DNA of 64,000 nt from Pontibacter anaerobius (GTDB lineage: Bacteria > Bacteroidota > Bacteroidia > Cytophagales > Hymenobacteraceae): NCBI RefSeq assembly GCF_026241195.1, contig NZ_JAPFQO010000014.1, positions 51,842-115,841 on the forward strand, given 5' to 3'. The notes under the pieces were generated by a model that saw nothing but the letters and a program-made list of their open reading frames with translations, did no database searches and had not been told where the DNA came from. Positions 42,772 through 51,106 of this stretch are shown here, piece by piece; position 1 is the first letter of the stretch, and the number at the start of each line of letters is the position of its first letter. The position numbers were made by a program, and so were the translations under genes.

Positions 42772-43191
42772 TTAGTTAGAAATGTAGAGCGTAGAGGCTA
42801 CAAGCGATGTTCTGTACTGGCGTAGGGCAGAAATAGCCGGCCCGCCGATCACTTGGCCCTGCAGGTTGAACTGCGAGCCGCAGCACGGGTCGGTAATGTA
42901 TAACCGCGACGGGTCTACTTCCAGCTTGCAGTCGTTGCCTGGGTCGTAGGTGCAGGTGCGCTCAAAGGCAAGGTAACTGCCAGCGTTCTGCCGCACCACA
43001 ATGATGCCTTTGTAGCCTTCCGGCAGGTAGGCGTAGCCCCCGTCCTGGCGCAGGTCCGGGTAGAGCTGGCTGTTCACGTTGAGCTGCGCGCTTACAGGCA
43101 CGGTAGGTATAATCGGGCTATTGTTGCTGTCTTTGCACGAGCCGGCAAGTATAACCAGCAGGGGCAGCAGCAACAGAAACCTACTCCTCAT
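42772..43191 (-). CDS. Rieske-like lipoprotein lacking the histidine ligands
   Basis: 139 aa from ATG 43191 (MRSRFLLLLPLLVILAGSCKD), with lipobox LAGSC. The mature part follows the Rieske fold order: GIIVVRQNAGSYLAFERTCTY, then DPCCGSQFNLQGQVIGGPA, and a final strand SLVASTLYISN. The usual CxH and CxxH ligand pairs read CTY and DPCCGSQ, so neither histidine is present and a standard 2Fe-2S cluster is unlikely. It starts inside the 3' end of the dehydrogenase gene (11-base overlap) and is co-transcribed with it. Possibly a structural or Cys-only variant. Confidence 0.75.
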   Translation of the reverse strand: MRSRFLLLLPLLVILAGSCKDSNNSPIIPTVPVSAQLNVNSQLYPDLRQDGGYAYLPEGYKGIIVVRQNAGSYLAFERTCTYDPGNDCKLEVDPSRLYITDPCCGSQFNLQGQVIGGPAISALRQYRTSLVASTLYISN

Positions 43192-44041
43192 AAGTATAAA
43201 AGCCTTTGCCCGACTTGCGGCCGTGGTGTCCGGCGTCCACTTTCTGCTGCTGTATGCGGCTCGGCCTGAATTTGGGGTCATAATGGAATGCCTCGAACAT
43301 GGAGGTGGTTACGGAATAATTAGTATCAACACCGATCAGATCCATGAGTTCAAAAGGGCCCATCTTAAAGCCGCTGGCCTGCATCAGCTTGTCGATGGTT
43401 TCTACGTCAGCGACCCCCTCCTCCAGCAGTTTCAGCCCTTCCACGTAGAAATGGCGCGCCACGCGGTTCACGATAAAGCCTGGTGAGTCCTTGGCCATCA
43501 CGGCGGTCTTGCCCAGCTTCTCAGCCAGCTCTTTTATCGTTTGGGCTGTCTCCGGAGAGGTGGCAGCACCGGAGATTACCTCTACCAGCTTCATAATGTG
43601 CGCCGGGTTAAAGAAGTGCATGCCCACCACACGCTCCGGGTTTGGCACCTTGGCGGCAATCTGTGTGATTGGGATAGAGGATGTGTTAGAGGCAAGTATG
43701 GTATCGGGTGTGTTGATGTCGGCCAGCTCCTGAAAAATGCTCTGCTTCACCTCCAGCCGCTCCACCACGGCTTCGATAATCACGTCGCAGCTCAGTTGAA
43801 GCGTTTCGCCGGTATAGCTCAGGTTGGCGAGTGCGGCTTCTTTCCCGGCTTCGGTCAGTTTGCCCCGCTCAATGCCTTTGTCCAGGTTTTGCACAGTGGT
43901 TTGCTGCGCCGTCTCGAGCACCTGCTCGTTGATGTCGAAGAGTATGGTTTTATACCCGGCCTGCGCACAGATCTGGGCAATGCCCTGGCCCATGGTTCCG
44001 GCTCCTACCACGCCTATGGTCTTGATGTCCGCTAACTTCAT
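43181..44041 (-). CDS. 3-hydroxyacyl-CoA (3-hydroxybutyryl-CoA) dehydrogenase
   Basis: 286 aa. It oxidises or reduces 3-hydroxyacyl-CoA/3-ketoacyl-CoA with NAD. N-terminal Rossmann motif VVGAGTMGQGIAQICA, the NTSSIPITQIAA segment, HFFNPAHIMKLVEVI with the catalytic His, and the C-terminal helical domain FKMGPFELMDLIGVDTNY. It is about the length of single-domain Hbd/PaaH (no fused hydratase). It may serve butanoate or beta-oxidation pathways. The lipoprotein gene overlaps its end. Confidence 0.93.
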   Translation of the reverse strand: MKLADIKTIGVVGAGTMGQGIAQICAQAGYKTILFDINEQVLETAQQTTVQNLDKGIERGKLTEAGKEAALANLSYTGETLQLSCDVIIEAVVERLEVKQSIFQELADINTPDTILASNTSSIPITQIAAKVPNPERVVGMHFFNPAHIMKLVEVISGAATSPETAQTIKELAEKLGKTAVMAKDSPGFIVNRVARHFYVEGLKLLEEGVADVETIDKLMQASGFKMGPFELMDLIGVDTNYSVTTSMFEAFHYDPKFRPSRIQQQKVDAGHHGRKSGKGFYTYEE

Positions 44042-44065
44042 AGTTTTGACTGTTACTTATAAAAA

Positions 44066-44115
44066 AGGAGAGTGAATGCTCTGCGATACTAGTACGGCAA
44101 AACATTCACTCTCCT
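44066..44115. terminator. Hairpin between pheS and the dehydrogenase gene
   Basis: AGGAGAGTGAATG/CATTCACTCTCCT stem (13 bp) with a long loop, 20 bases after the pheS stop on the minus strand. Confidence 0.65.
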
Positions 44116-44135
44116 ATTCATTTCTTTGCTCAAAA

Positions 44136-45161
44136 TTAAATCACGCCCTCAAACTGGCGCAGGAAGCGCACGTCGTTCTCGGTGAAGAGGCGCAGGTCCT
44201 TTATCTGGTATTTCAGCATGGTAATACGCTCAATACCCATACCGAAGGCGAAGCCGGAGTATACCTCAGGGTCGATGCCAGAGCTTTGGAGCACGGCAGG
44301 GTCTACCATGCCGGAACCGCCGATCTCTACCCAGCCGGTGCCTTTGCAGATGTTACAGCCCTCGCCTTTGCAGATAAAGCAGGTAATATCGATCTCGGCG
44401 CTTGGCTCGGTGAAGGGGAAGAACGACGGGCGGAAACGGATCTGCGTGTCCTGGCCGAACATCTCCTTGGCGAAGTAATACAGGGTTTCCTTCAGGTCTT
44501 TGAAGCTTACGCCTTTGTTCACGTACAGGCCCTCTACCTGGTGGAACACCATGTGCGCACGCGCCGAGATGGCCTCGTTGCGGTACACGCGGCCCGGCAT
44601 GATGCTGCGCAGCGGCGGTTGGTTGTTCTCCATCAGGCGCACCTGTACCGTGGAAGTATGGGTGCGGAGCAGTTTTTCCTTGTCCTCGCTCAGGAAGAAG
44701 GTGTCCTGCATCTCGCGGGCCGGGTGGTTCTCCGGAAAATTCAGGGCAGAGAAGTTGTGCCAGTCATCCTCCATTTCCGGGCCCTCAGCCACGTTAAAGC
44801 CGATGCGCTCAAAAATGCGCACGATCTCCTGGCGCACCAGTGAGAGCGGGTGGCGTGTGCCCAGTGTGTTCGGTATAGTTGGCAGGGTAAAGTCGAAACC
44901 AGTGTCTCCGGCTGTGTCGGCGGCGCTGGCCAGTTGCTCCTGCGCCTGGTCGAAACGCTCCTGGGCGCGGTTCTTCAGCGTATTCAGTTGCTGGCCCACC
45001 TCGCGGCGCTGCTCCGGGGCTACCTCCTTCAGGTTATTAAAAAGATCGGCAATGCGGCCCTTGCGGCCAATATAAGCGATGCGAAATTGCTCCAGCTCGG
45101 CGGCGTTGGTAAGCGGTGCCGCCTCTATCTCTTGTGCTACTTGTTGTATGTTCTCCACCAT
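44136..45161 (-). CDS. pheS: Phenylalanine-tRNA ligase alpha subunit
   Basis: 341 aa from ATG 45161. N-terminal coiled coil (residues 1-90) that binds tRNA, then the class II catalytic core: LGTRHPLSLVRQEIVRIFERIGF, EMEDDWHNFSALNFPENHPAR, VFHQVEGLYV, FRPSFFPFTEPSAEIDI (motif 2/3 region), and GMGIERITMLKY with the ATP-binding motif 3. It pairs with PheT, which is not in this window. Normal length. Confidence 0.96.
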   Translation of the reverse strand: MVENIQQVAQEIEAAPLTNAAELEQFRIAYIGRKGRIADLFNNLKEVAPEQRREVGQQLNTLKNRAQERFDQAQEQLASAADTAGDTGFDFTLPTIPNTLGTRHPLSLVRQEIVRIFERIGFNVAEGPEMEDDWHNFSALNFPENHPAREMQDTFFLSEDKEKLLRTHTSTVQVRLMENNQPPLRSIMPGRVYRNEAISARAHMVFHQVEGLYVNKGVSFKDLKETLYYFAKEMFGQDTQIRFRPSFFPFTEPSAEIDITCFICKGEGCNICKGTGWVEIGGSGMVDPAVLQSSGIDPEVYSGFAFGMGIERITMLKYQIKDLRLFTENDVRFLRQFEGVI

Positions 45162-45374
45162 AATACGCAAAGATAATAATTTGGCGTGTTTTCACTCTAT
45201 TTAGGTAATTCTGAGTTGGTACGCAAATAGGAGGGGAGGGTATGGAAGAAATTACTGGAATGAGGGTTTTCAGGAATGTTTTGGGTAAACAGGGTTTTGT
45301 TGCAGGCCCGGGCCTCTTTACTACATTTCTGAGGTAAGCGTCTGCTTATGCCGCTTTAATATCGGTTGAAGTAT

Positions 45375-45472
45375 GAACCCACCCCTAGCCCCTCCGAGGA
45401 GGGGAATTATACCTCTCCCCAGCCCTCTCCTTTTCTCGAGGGCCCCTACCCCAAAACAGGAGAGGGAGTTTT
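45375..45472 (-). repeat. C-rich hairpin repeats, reverse orientation
   Basis: 45375-45408: complement of CCCCTCCTCGGAGGGG + CTAGGGGTGGGTTC. 45441-45472: complement of AACTCCCTCTCCTGTTTT GGGG + TAGGGG; nearly the sequence at 11284-11318. The 45171-45374 part of the gap holds no feature I can name. Confidence 0.7.
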
Positions 45473-45486
45473 CGGCAGACGATTGT

Positions 45487-45742
45487 CATCCCCCAACCCC
45501 CTTCAAAGGGGGACCTGGTTCAAGCTCCGTGAGCAGTGGCTATCGAAAACTGTTCCCAGTCCTTGGGTTGAGCGCCTTGTGAGATCCGGTGCCCGAAGGG
45601 CAGCGCCCTGGCGCAGGAGGGAACACAGCGCGATGCCCGAGGACGAGCCCTCCCGGGCTGGAGAGAGCCAAAGCCAGAGGTGAAACTTTGAGCTCGTAAG
45701 ACTGCGGATAAACAGCCGCTAGAAAGGATAGCTTGTATCAAG
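45487..45742 (-). repeat. ~260-bp composite intergenic element, copy 3 (inverted)
   Basis: Read on the minus strand it gives CAAGCTATCCTT, GCAGTCTTACGAG, GGCTTTGGCTCTCTCC, GCCCGGGAGGGCTCGTCCTC, CAAGGCGCTCAACCCAAGGA, then a CCCCCTTTGAAGGGGG hairpin (45487-45524). Order and length match copies at 10920, 20293 and 56328. Confidence 0.8.
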
Positions 45743-45783
45743 CTAAAGGAAGCAGCAGCTATGGGAAGTATAAAGTACGGATT

Positions 45784-45943
45784 GCGCGGATTAGGAAATC
45801 CGCGGCAGAGAGGTTCCGGACAGGGATGTCCGGAACAGCGGGAATGGCAGGTATAAGAGGATAGCCAAAGTATAAAGGATGGCTACAGTTGAGTTACAAA
45901 CACAACTCCATAAAAGGACACAAGTCTGAAGACTTGTGCCAGA
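45784..45943 (-). repeat. Palindrome mosaic continuing the inverted block
   Basis: Includes a CGCGGATT...AATCCGCG palindrome, GGTTCCGGACAGGGATGTCC (45812-45831), a GTTGAGTT-type palindrome near 45888, and CACAAGTCT-GA-AGACTTGTG (45919-45938). The same pieces occur in mirror order at 56135-56290. From 45944 to 46164 nothing else is clear, apart from a TACATTTG box at 46131. Confidence 0.7.
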
Positions 45944-46164
45944 TGGGGGTCAGAGGAAACAGCGGGAGCAACGGCTACGAAAGTATAAAATATAGAAACC
46001 TGATTCCACCAGACAATCGGTAAATTGCACAAATACAATATACTTCGTAGTTTACCGACGCAAACCCACAGCTTACCTACTTCTCTGCCAGCCCGGCCTA
46101 TTGCCTGTAGACGCGCAGGCCTGTTTACAGTACATTTGGTCTATAAACTAAATCAAAAGCAACT

Positions 46165-46989
46165 ATGGAAAATAGAAACCAAACCCCGGACAACAACTAC
46201 GGCGACAATTGGCAAAGCCCTCGCTCTGGCTCCAGTGGCAAAGTAATGGCAGGCCTGCTGCTGATTGCGGTAGGCGTAGTTATACTTGCCTCCAAACTAC
46301 ACATCTTTTTTCTGCCTTACTGGGTTTTCTCGTGGCAGATGCTCCTGATCGTGATAGGCCTTTTTATCGGTTTTCGCCACAATTTCCGTAAGTCAGGGTG
46401 GCTGGTGCTGGTACTTATCGGCTCTGTGTTTCTGGTGAACGATTTGGTGGCCGGCTTCAACCTGCGCATTTACTTCTGGCCCATCCTGCTAATCGGCATT
46501 GGCCTGTGGGTGATGCTGAAGCCGCGTAACCGTTATGAGCGGCGCTTTGAACGAGCTGGACCCGGTGCCGGGGCGGATTCAGGACATCATGCATACAGCC
46601 AAGGCGCCGCGTCAGGCACTGACAAAAACGCAGGTGCGTATTACTCCACAGAAGACATCGTGGACGCCACTGCTATACTTGGCGGCATCAAAAAGAACAT
46701 CATCTCTAAAAACTTTCTGGGCGGTGAGGTAGTGAGCGTGTTTGGCGGCACCGAACTAAACCTGAGCCAGGCCGACATCCAGCACCCCGTTATTTTGGAG
46801 GCAACGCAGATATTTGGCGGCACCACGCTCATCATCCCGCCGCACTGGCAGGTAAAGTCGGAGATGGTGGCCATACTTGGGGGCGTGGAGGATAAGCGCC
46901 CTATGTTGCCTGACGGCTATGACCCAAACAAAGTACTCATTCTGAAAGGCACCACCCTCTTCGGAGGCCTCAACATCAAGAGCTACTAA
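46165..46989 (+). CDS. LiaF-like membrane protein (DUF5668 + cell-wall stress domain)
   Basis: 274 aa. Four short hydrophobic segments near the N-terminus (VMAGLLLIAVGVVILASKL ... WPILLIGIGLWVML) of the DUF5668/LiaF_TM type. A charged His/Gly linker follows, then a C-terminal beta-helix-like domain with repeated GG turns (ATAILGGIKKNI, VVSVFGGTELNL, ATQIFGGTTLII, MVAILGGVEDKR). It is upstream of a sensor kinase and LytTR regulator, so it may modulate that system as LiaF does LiaS in Firmicutes. This is inferred from context. Confidence 0.85.
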   Translation: MENRNQTPDNNYGDNWQSPRSGSSGKVMAGLLLIAVGVVILASKLHIFFLPYWVFSWQMLLIVIGLFIGFRHNFRKSGWLVLVLIGSVFLVNDLVAGFNLRIYFWPILLIGIGLWVMLKPRNRYERRFERAGPGAGADSGHHAYSQGAASGTDKNAGAYYSTEDIVDATAILGGIKKNIISKNFLGGEVVSVFGGTELNLSQADIQHPVILEATQIFGGTTLIIPPHWQVKSEMVAILGGVEDKRPMLPDGYDPNKVLILKGTTLFGGLNIKSY

Positions 46990-47001
46990 GTATAAAAGCG
47001 C

Positions 47002-48030
47002 ATGTCTCCGAGCCGGGTTATACTTGCATACCTTGTGTGGGCGCTGCTGTGGGCAGCGGTGCAAACGGTGCTGCTGTGGTCGGTGGGCTTTAGCCTACAG
47101 GTGGCCGCTACCGATGCGCTGCTCACCAACCTGTTGATAACGGCCGGAGGCTATGCCATGGGCACCGGCCTGCGCTACTACCAGCCAAGTATAAAAGAGG
47201 CGGCTTACCTGTTGGGGTGGAGCATGGGGCTAGCGGCGCTCAGCACGGTTGTTTTTTACTGGGCCACAACCAGGGCGTTTAAAGACGATGTGGTATACCT
47301 CGATTTTGTGGAGGCCACCCTGGCTGTGCGCTTTGTGTTTACCTGGCTGATGGTGCTGCTGCTGTTGTTGCTGAGTTGGTTCTGGTTTTATACTTTAGAA
47401 AGGCAGCAGGACGAGCAGCGAAAGGCCGCCGCCGAGAAACTGGCCCGCGAAGCCGAGCTTCATACCTTGCGTCAGCAGTTGCAGCCGCACTTTTTATTCA
47501 ACAGTCTCAACTCCATATCGGCGCTGGTGGTAGCCAGGCCGGAGCAGGCGCGCAACATGATACAGCAGCTCTCCGATTTTCTGCGCGGCACCCTGCGCAA
47601 AGACAACCAGCAGCAGGTGAACCTCTCCGACGAACTGCAGCACCTCGGTTTATACTTAGAGATAGAGAAAGTGCGCTTCGGACACCGCCTGCAGACTGCC
47701 ATTGAAGTACAAAATGAAACGATGAACATGCGCCTGCCCGCCCTGCTGCTGCAGCCCGTGGTGGAGAACGCCATCAAATTCGGCCTTTACGACACCACGG
47801 GTGATACCGTGATACGTATAAAAGCCACCGCCCATGACCACCACCTGCTGCTGCAGGTGCAAAACCCGTACGACCCTGCCACCGCCCGCCCGCAGCACGG
47901 CACCGGCTTCGGCCTCAGTTCTGTGCAGCGCCGCCTATACTTGCTCTACGCCCGGCAAGACCTGCTGCAGACGCGGCAGGAGGAAAACCAGTTTATCACC
48001 AGCATTAAAATCCCGCAGAAAAATGATTAA
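47002..48030 (+). CDS. LytS/YehU-type sensor histidine kinase
   Basis: 342 aa. Four N-terminal membrane helices (about 5-130), then a short coiled coil (ERQQDEQRKAAAEKLAREAEL), the His_kinase domain with H163 in LRQQLQPHFLFNSLNSIS, and a GHKL ATPase domain (LLLQPVVENAIKFGL; GTGFGLSSVQRRL). It lacks a periplasmic sensor domain, as is common for this class. It phosphorylates the LytTR regulator whose gene overlaps its end by eight bases. Starts 12 bases after the LiaF-like gene. Confidence 0.92.
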   Translation: MSPSRVILAYLVWALLWAAVQTVLLWSVGFSLQVAATDALLTNLLITAGGYAMGTGLRYYQPSIKEAAYLLGWSMGLAALSTVVFYWATTRAFKDDVVYLDFVEATLAVRFVFTWLMVLLLLLLSWFWFYTLERQQDEQRKAAAEKLAREAELHTLRQQLQPHFLFNSLNSISALVVARPEQARNMIQQLSDFLRGTLRKDNQQQVNLSDELQHLGLYLEIEKVRFGHRLQTAIEVQNETMNMRLPALLLQPVVENAIKFGLYDTTGDTVIRIKATAHDHHLLLQVQNPYDPATARPQHGTGFGLSSVQRRLYLLYARQDLLQTRQEENQFITSIKIPQKND

Positions 48031-48766
48031 GTGTTTAGTTATAGACGATGAGCCCCTGGCCCGCAGCATTGTGGTGGAGTACCTGCAGCAGCACCCCGAG
48101 ATAAAGGTGGTGCAGGAGTGTGGTGATGGGTTTGAGGGCGTGAAAGCCATACAGCAGCACCAGCCCGACCTGATCTTCCTGGACATACAGATGCCCAAGA
48201 TAAACGGATTCGAGATGCTGGAGCTGGTGGAGCAGGCGCCGGGCGTCATCTTTACCACCGCTTTTGACGAGTATGCCCTGAAGGCCTTTGAGGCCAACGC
48301 CGTGGATTACCTGCTCAAACCTTTCAGCCAGGAGCGCTTTGATGCCGCCGTAAAGAAATGGATGGAGAAACGAAGTATAAACGCACCCGGAGCCAACGCG
48401 GAAAACCTGAGCGAAGTACCCGCCAAACAGCCTGAGGAGCAGCTGCGCATCGTGGTAAAAGCCGCCAACGACATCCGCATCATCCCGGTGAAAGACGTTT
48501 TGTACCTGGAAGCCTACGACGATTACGTGAAGGTGCACACCGCCGAGGGCCTCTTCCTGAAAAAGAAAACCATGAGCTACTACGAGTGCGTGCTGGACCC
48601 GAAGCAATTCGTGCGCGTGCACCGCTCTTACATTATTCCCCTCACCCAACTCACCCGCATAGAACCCCTGGAGAAAGATAGTCACGTGGCCCTGCTGAAA
48701 AGCGGTGTGCGTATACCCCTGAGCCGGAGCGGCTACAGCAGGCTTCGCAGCGTGCTAGGCATCTGA
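48023..48766 (+). CDS. LytTR-family response regulator
   Basis: 247 aa from ATG 48023 (MIKCLVIDDEPLARSIV). Receiver domain with D9/D10, D54 (LIFLDIQMP) and a KPF lysine; LytTR DNA-binding domain (about 145-245) with YLEAYDDYVKVHTAEG, FVRVHRSYIIPL, and PLSRSGYSRLR. It binds direct repeats in promoters and pairs with the upstream kinase. Target genes cannot be named. Confidence 0.93.
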   Translation: MIKCLVIDDEPLARSIVVEYLQQHPEIKVVQECGDGFEGVKAIQQHQPDLIFLDIQMPKINGFEMLELVEQAPGVIFTTAFDEYALKAFEANAVDYLLKPFSQERFDAAVKKWMEKRSINAPGANAENLSEVPAKQPEEQLRIVVKAANDIRIIPVKDVLYLEAYDDYVKVHTAEGLFLKKKTMSYYECVLDPKQFVRVHRSYIIPLTQLTRIEPLEKDSHVALLKSGVRIPLSRSGYSRLRSVLGI

Positions 48767-49013
48767 TAACGAAAATTTAACAATATAAACCTGCCCTGCT
48801 GTCTGCTTCCCTACGGGTAAAACATGGCTTGCCTTTGCTCTGTATGGCGCAGGTGTTTGTCTATATAACATTGCTGTTTATCTAATTCTACTGGCTGTTG
48901 CTGTATTCATAGCCAGTGTAAGTGTTTGTAATATAAGTAGAAGCGAACATTTAAGGCAGTGGGGTGTTAACTAAAAACAAAGCTGGAAACTTTAGAAATG
49001 AAAAATGTTTCCA

Positions 49014-49021
49014 TAGTTTTG
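49014..49021 (+). promoter_or_regulatory. Putative -7 box for the efflux-operon TetR gene
   Basis: TAGTTTTG (TAnnTTTG), 14 bases before the ATG at 49036. The 48767-49013 gap is otherwise empty. Confidence 0.4.
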
Positions 49022-49035
49022 CCCTAATTTTAGAT

Positions 49036-49668
49036 ATGGAGACAGCAGAAATAACCGACATTCAGAAGAAGATACTGCAGGGCGCATTTGGCATGTTCTG
49101 CCAGCGAGGCATCAAAAGCGTGTCTATGGACGATATTGCCCAGCACCTGGCCATGTCGAAGAAAACGCTTTACAAGTGGTTTAAGAACAAAGACCAGGTG
49201 GTGTACGACTCCACTACAGCCTACCTGCACACTATACAAAACGACTGCGAGTGCTTCATCAATAAGGCCGATAACGCCATCGATGAGCTTTTTCAGATCA
49301 TGCAGCTGACCAAAAAGGTCTTCTCCATCATTCACCCTTCCGTTTTCCATGACCTGCAGAAGTACCACCGCGACAGCTGGGACCTGTGGATGAAGCACAA
49401 GAACAGCTTTATGCTGGGCATAGTGAAGCAGAACATTGAGCGGGGGATGCAGGAAGGCCTGTTTCGCAAGGACCTGGACGTGGAGGTGATGGCCCGTATG
49501 CGACTAGCCCTGATCGAGCTGCCTTTTAACGCGGAAGTATACCCGCCGCACCAGTACAACATTAAGCATGTGCAGTTGGCGGTGCTGGAGCACTACATGC
49601 TGGGCATGGCTACCCTAAAAGGGCATAAGCTGATAAATGAGTACAAGCAAGTTACCGAAGAAGAATAA
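49036..49668 (+). CDS. TetR/AcrR family regulator of the efflux operon
   Basis: 210 aa from ATG 49036 (METAEITDIQKKILQGAFGMF). N-terminal HTH: CQRGIKSVSMDDIAQHLAMSKKTLYKWFKNKDQV. The C-terminal helices are typical TetR ligand-binding. It is directly followed by TolC, MFP and RND genes on the same strand and probably represses its own operon in response to a toxic ligand. Confidence 0.93.
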   Translation: METAEITDIQKKILQGAFGMFCQRGIKSVSMDDIAQHLAMSKKTLYKWFKNKDQVVYDSTTAYLHTIQNDCECFINKADNAIDELFQIMQLTKKVFSIIHPSVFHDLQKYHRDSWDLWMKHKNSFMLGIVKQNIERGMQEGLFRKDLDVEVMARMRLALIELPFNAEVYPPHQYNIKHVQLAVLEHYMLGMATLKGHKLINEYKQVTEEE

Positions 49669-49700
49669 TCACTACCCACTACTACCTAATAAAATAAAGT

Positions 49701-51071
49701 ATGAAAAAACAGATCAGCCTGCTATTAGCCATACTTGTGCTGTGTGGTGCCAGCTTTGCGCAGGGGCAGCAGGAGCCCATGCGTTTGAGCCTGGAGGAAA
49801 GTATAAAGTATGCGCTGCAGAACCGCGCCAGCCTGCAGGCCACCCGGAACGAGGAGCGTAGCGCCAAAGCCAGGGTAGGCGAGATACGCGCTATGGGCCT
49901 GCCGCAGATAGATGCCACACTGGATGCAGGCGATAACTTTATACAGCAGCAGAGCTTCCTGCCCGGAGATTTCCTTAACGACCCGGACGACCCTAACTCG
50001 CCGCAGCCGGGTACTTTCGTGCCGATCACGTTTACACCGGCCTATACCAGCAACATTAACATTGGAGCCAGCCAGTTGCTTTTCGACGGCTCCTACCTGA
50101 TCGGGTTGAAGGCTGCCAAGACCTATACCGAGCTGTCGCGCAAAACGACTACGCAGAGCGAGATAGAGGTGGCCGAGCAGGTAAGCAAAGCCTACTATAG
50201 CGTATTGGTGAGCGGCGAGCGCATGGAGTTGCTGGAGCAGAATATTGTGCGGCTGGATACACTGCTGTTTCAGACGCAGGTGATGTTTGATAACGGTGTG
50301 GCCGAGAAGCTGGATGTGGACCGCCTGCGCGTGCAGCTGAACAACCTGAAGGTGGAGCAGCAGAAAACCCAGCGCCTGCTGCAGCTCAGCGAGAACCTGC
50401 TTAAGTTCCAGATGGGCCTGCCGCAAAAGCAGCCTGTGCTGCTAACCGACAGGTTGGAAGAGGTGGACATAGACATGAGCCAGCTGCACCCGCAGAACTT
50501 CGACTATGGCAATCGCATCGAGTACTCCCTGCTGGAGACGCAGCAGAACCTGGCCGAGCTGGACCTGCGCAACATCAAATCAGGTTACCTGCCTAAGCTG
50601 TACTTAAACGCCCGTTACGGCTACAACGCCGCCAGCAACGAGTTTAAGGGTATTACCACCACCAGCAATTACCTGGAGTACGGCTATGCAGGGGTGCAGC
50701 TGCGTGTGCCGATCTTCGACGGGTTGCGCAAGCACTACCAGATACAGCAGAGCAAGATAACGCTGGAGAACACCAAGCTGGGCTTTGAGACGCTGCGCCA
50801 AAGTATAGACCTGGAGCTGGAGCAGGCTTCTGTTGAGCTTACCAATGCCCTGGATGTACTGGATGCGCAAGAGGAGAACCTGGCGTTGGCCGAGGATATC
50901 GCCCGGGTGGCCAAGATCAAGTTTCAGGAGGGCGTGGGCTCTAACCTGGAGGTGGTGACCGCCGAAACCGACCTGCGCGAGGCCCAGACCAATTACTATG
51001 CCGCCATGTACGATGCCCTGATCGCGAAGGTAAACCTGGAGAAGGCCACCGGAACACTACTTGCTGAATAA
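49701..51071 (+). CDS. TolC family outer-membrane efflux protein
   Basis: 456 aa. Sec signal peptide (MKKQISLLLAILVLCGASFAQ). Two OEP repeats: RLSLEESIKYALQNRASLQATR...  and GYAGVQLRVPIFDGLRKHYQIQ, with the usual NxxDVLxAQENL-like line (NALDVLDAQEENLALAEDI). It forms the outer-membrane channel for the RND pump encoded next. Confidence 0.94.
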   Translation: MKKQISLLLAILVLCGASFAQGQQEPMRLSLEESIKYALQNRASLQATRNEERSAKARVGEIRAMGLPQIDATLDAGDNFIQQQSFLPGDFLNDPDDPNSPQPGTFVPITFTPAYTSNINIGASQLLFDGSYLIGLKAAKTYTELSRKTTTQSEIEVAEQVSKAYYSVLVSGERMELLEQNIVRLDTLLFQTQVMFDNGVAEKLDVDRLRVQLNNLKVEQQKTQRLLQLSENLLKFQMGLPQKQPVLLTDRLEEVDIDMSQLHPQNFDYGNRIEYSLLETQQNLAELDLRNIKSGYLPKLYLNARYGYNAASNEFKGITTTSNYLEYGYAGVQLRVPIFDGLRKHYQIQQSKITLENTKLGFETLRQSIDLELEQASVELTNALDVLDAQEENLALAEDIARVAKIKFQEGVGSNLEVVTAETDLREAQTNYYAAMYDALIAKVNLEKATGTLLAE

Positions 51072-51106
51072 AACGATTGAAAAAACCAACCTATCTACAC
51101 CAAGAC

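Noticed and set aside
44182..45176. Several long plus-strand ORFs inside pheS.
   Set aside because: They are antisense frames of a strongly conserved gene, open because of high GC.
45520..45741. Minus-strand ORF with peptide similar to one in the plus-strand ORF at 56099-56605 (GSLQPGRAR..VPSCARALP).
   Set aside because: The similarity comes from the ~260-bp repeat. The same DNA at 20293-20552 is frame-shifted, so there is no shared reading frame to preserve.
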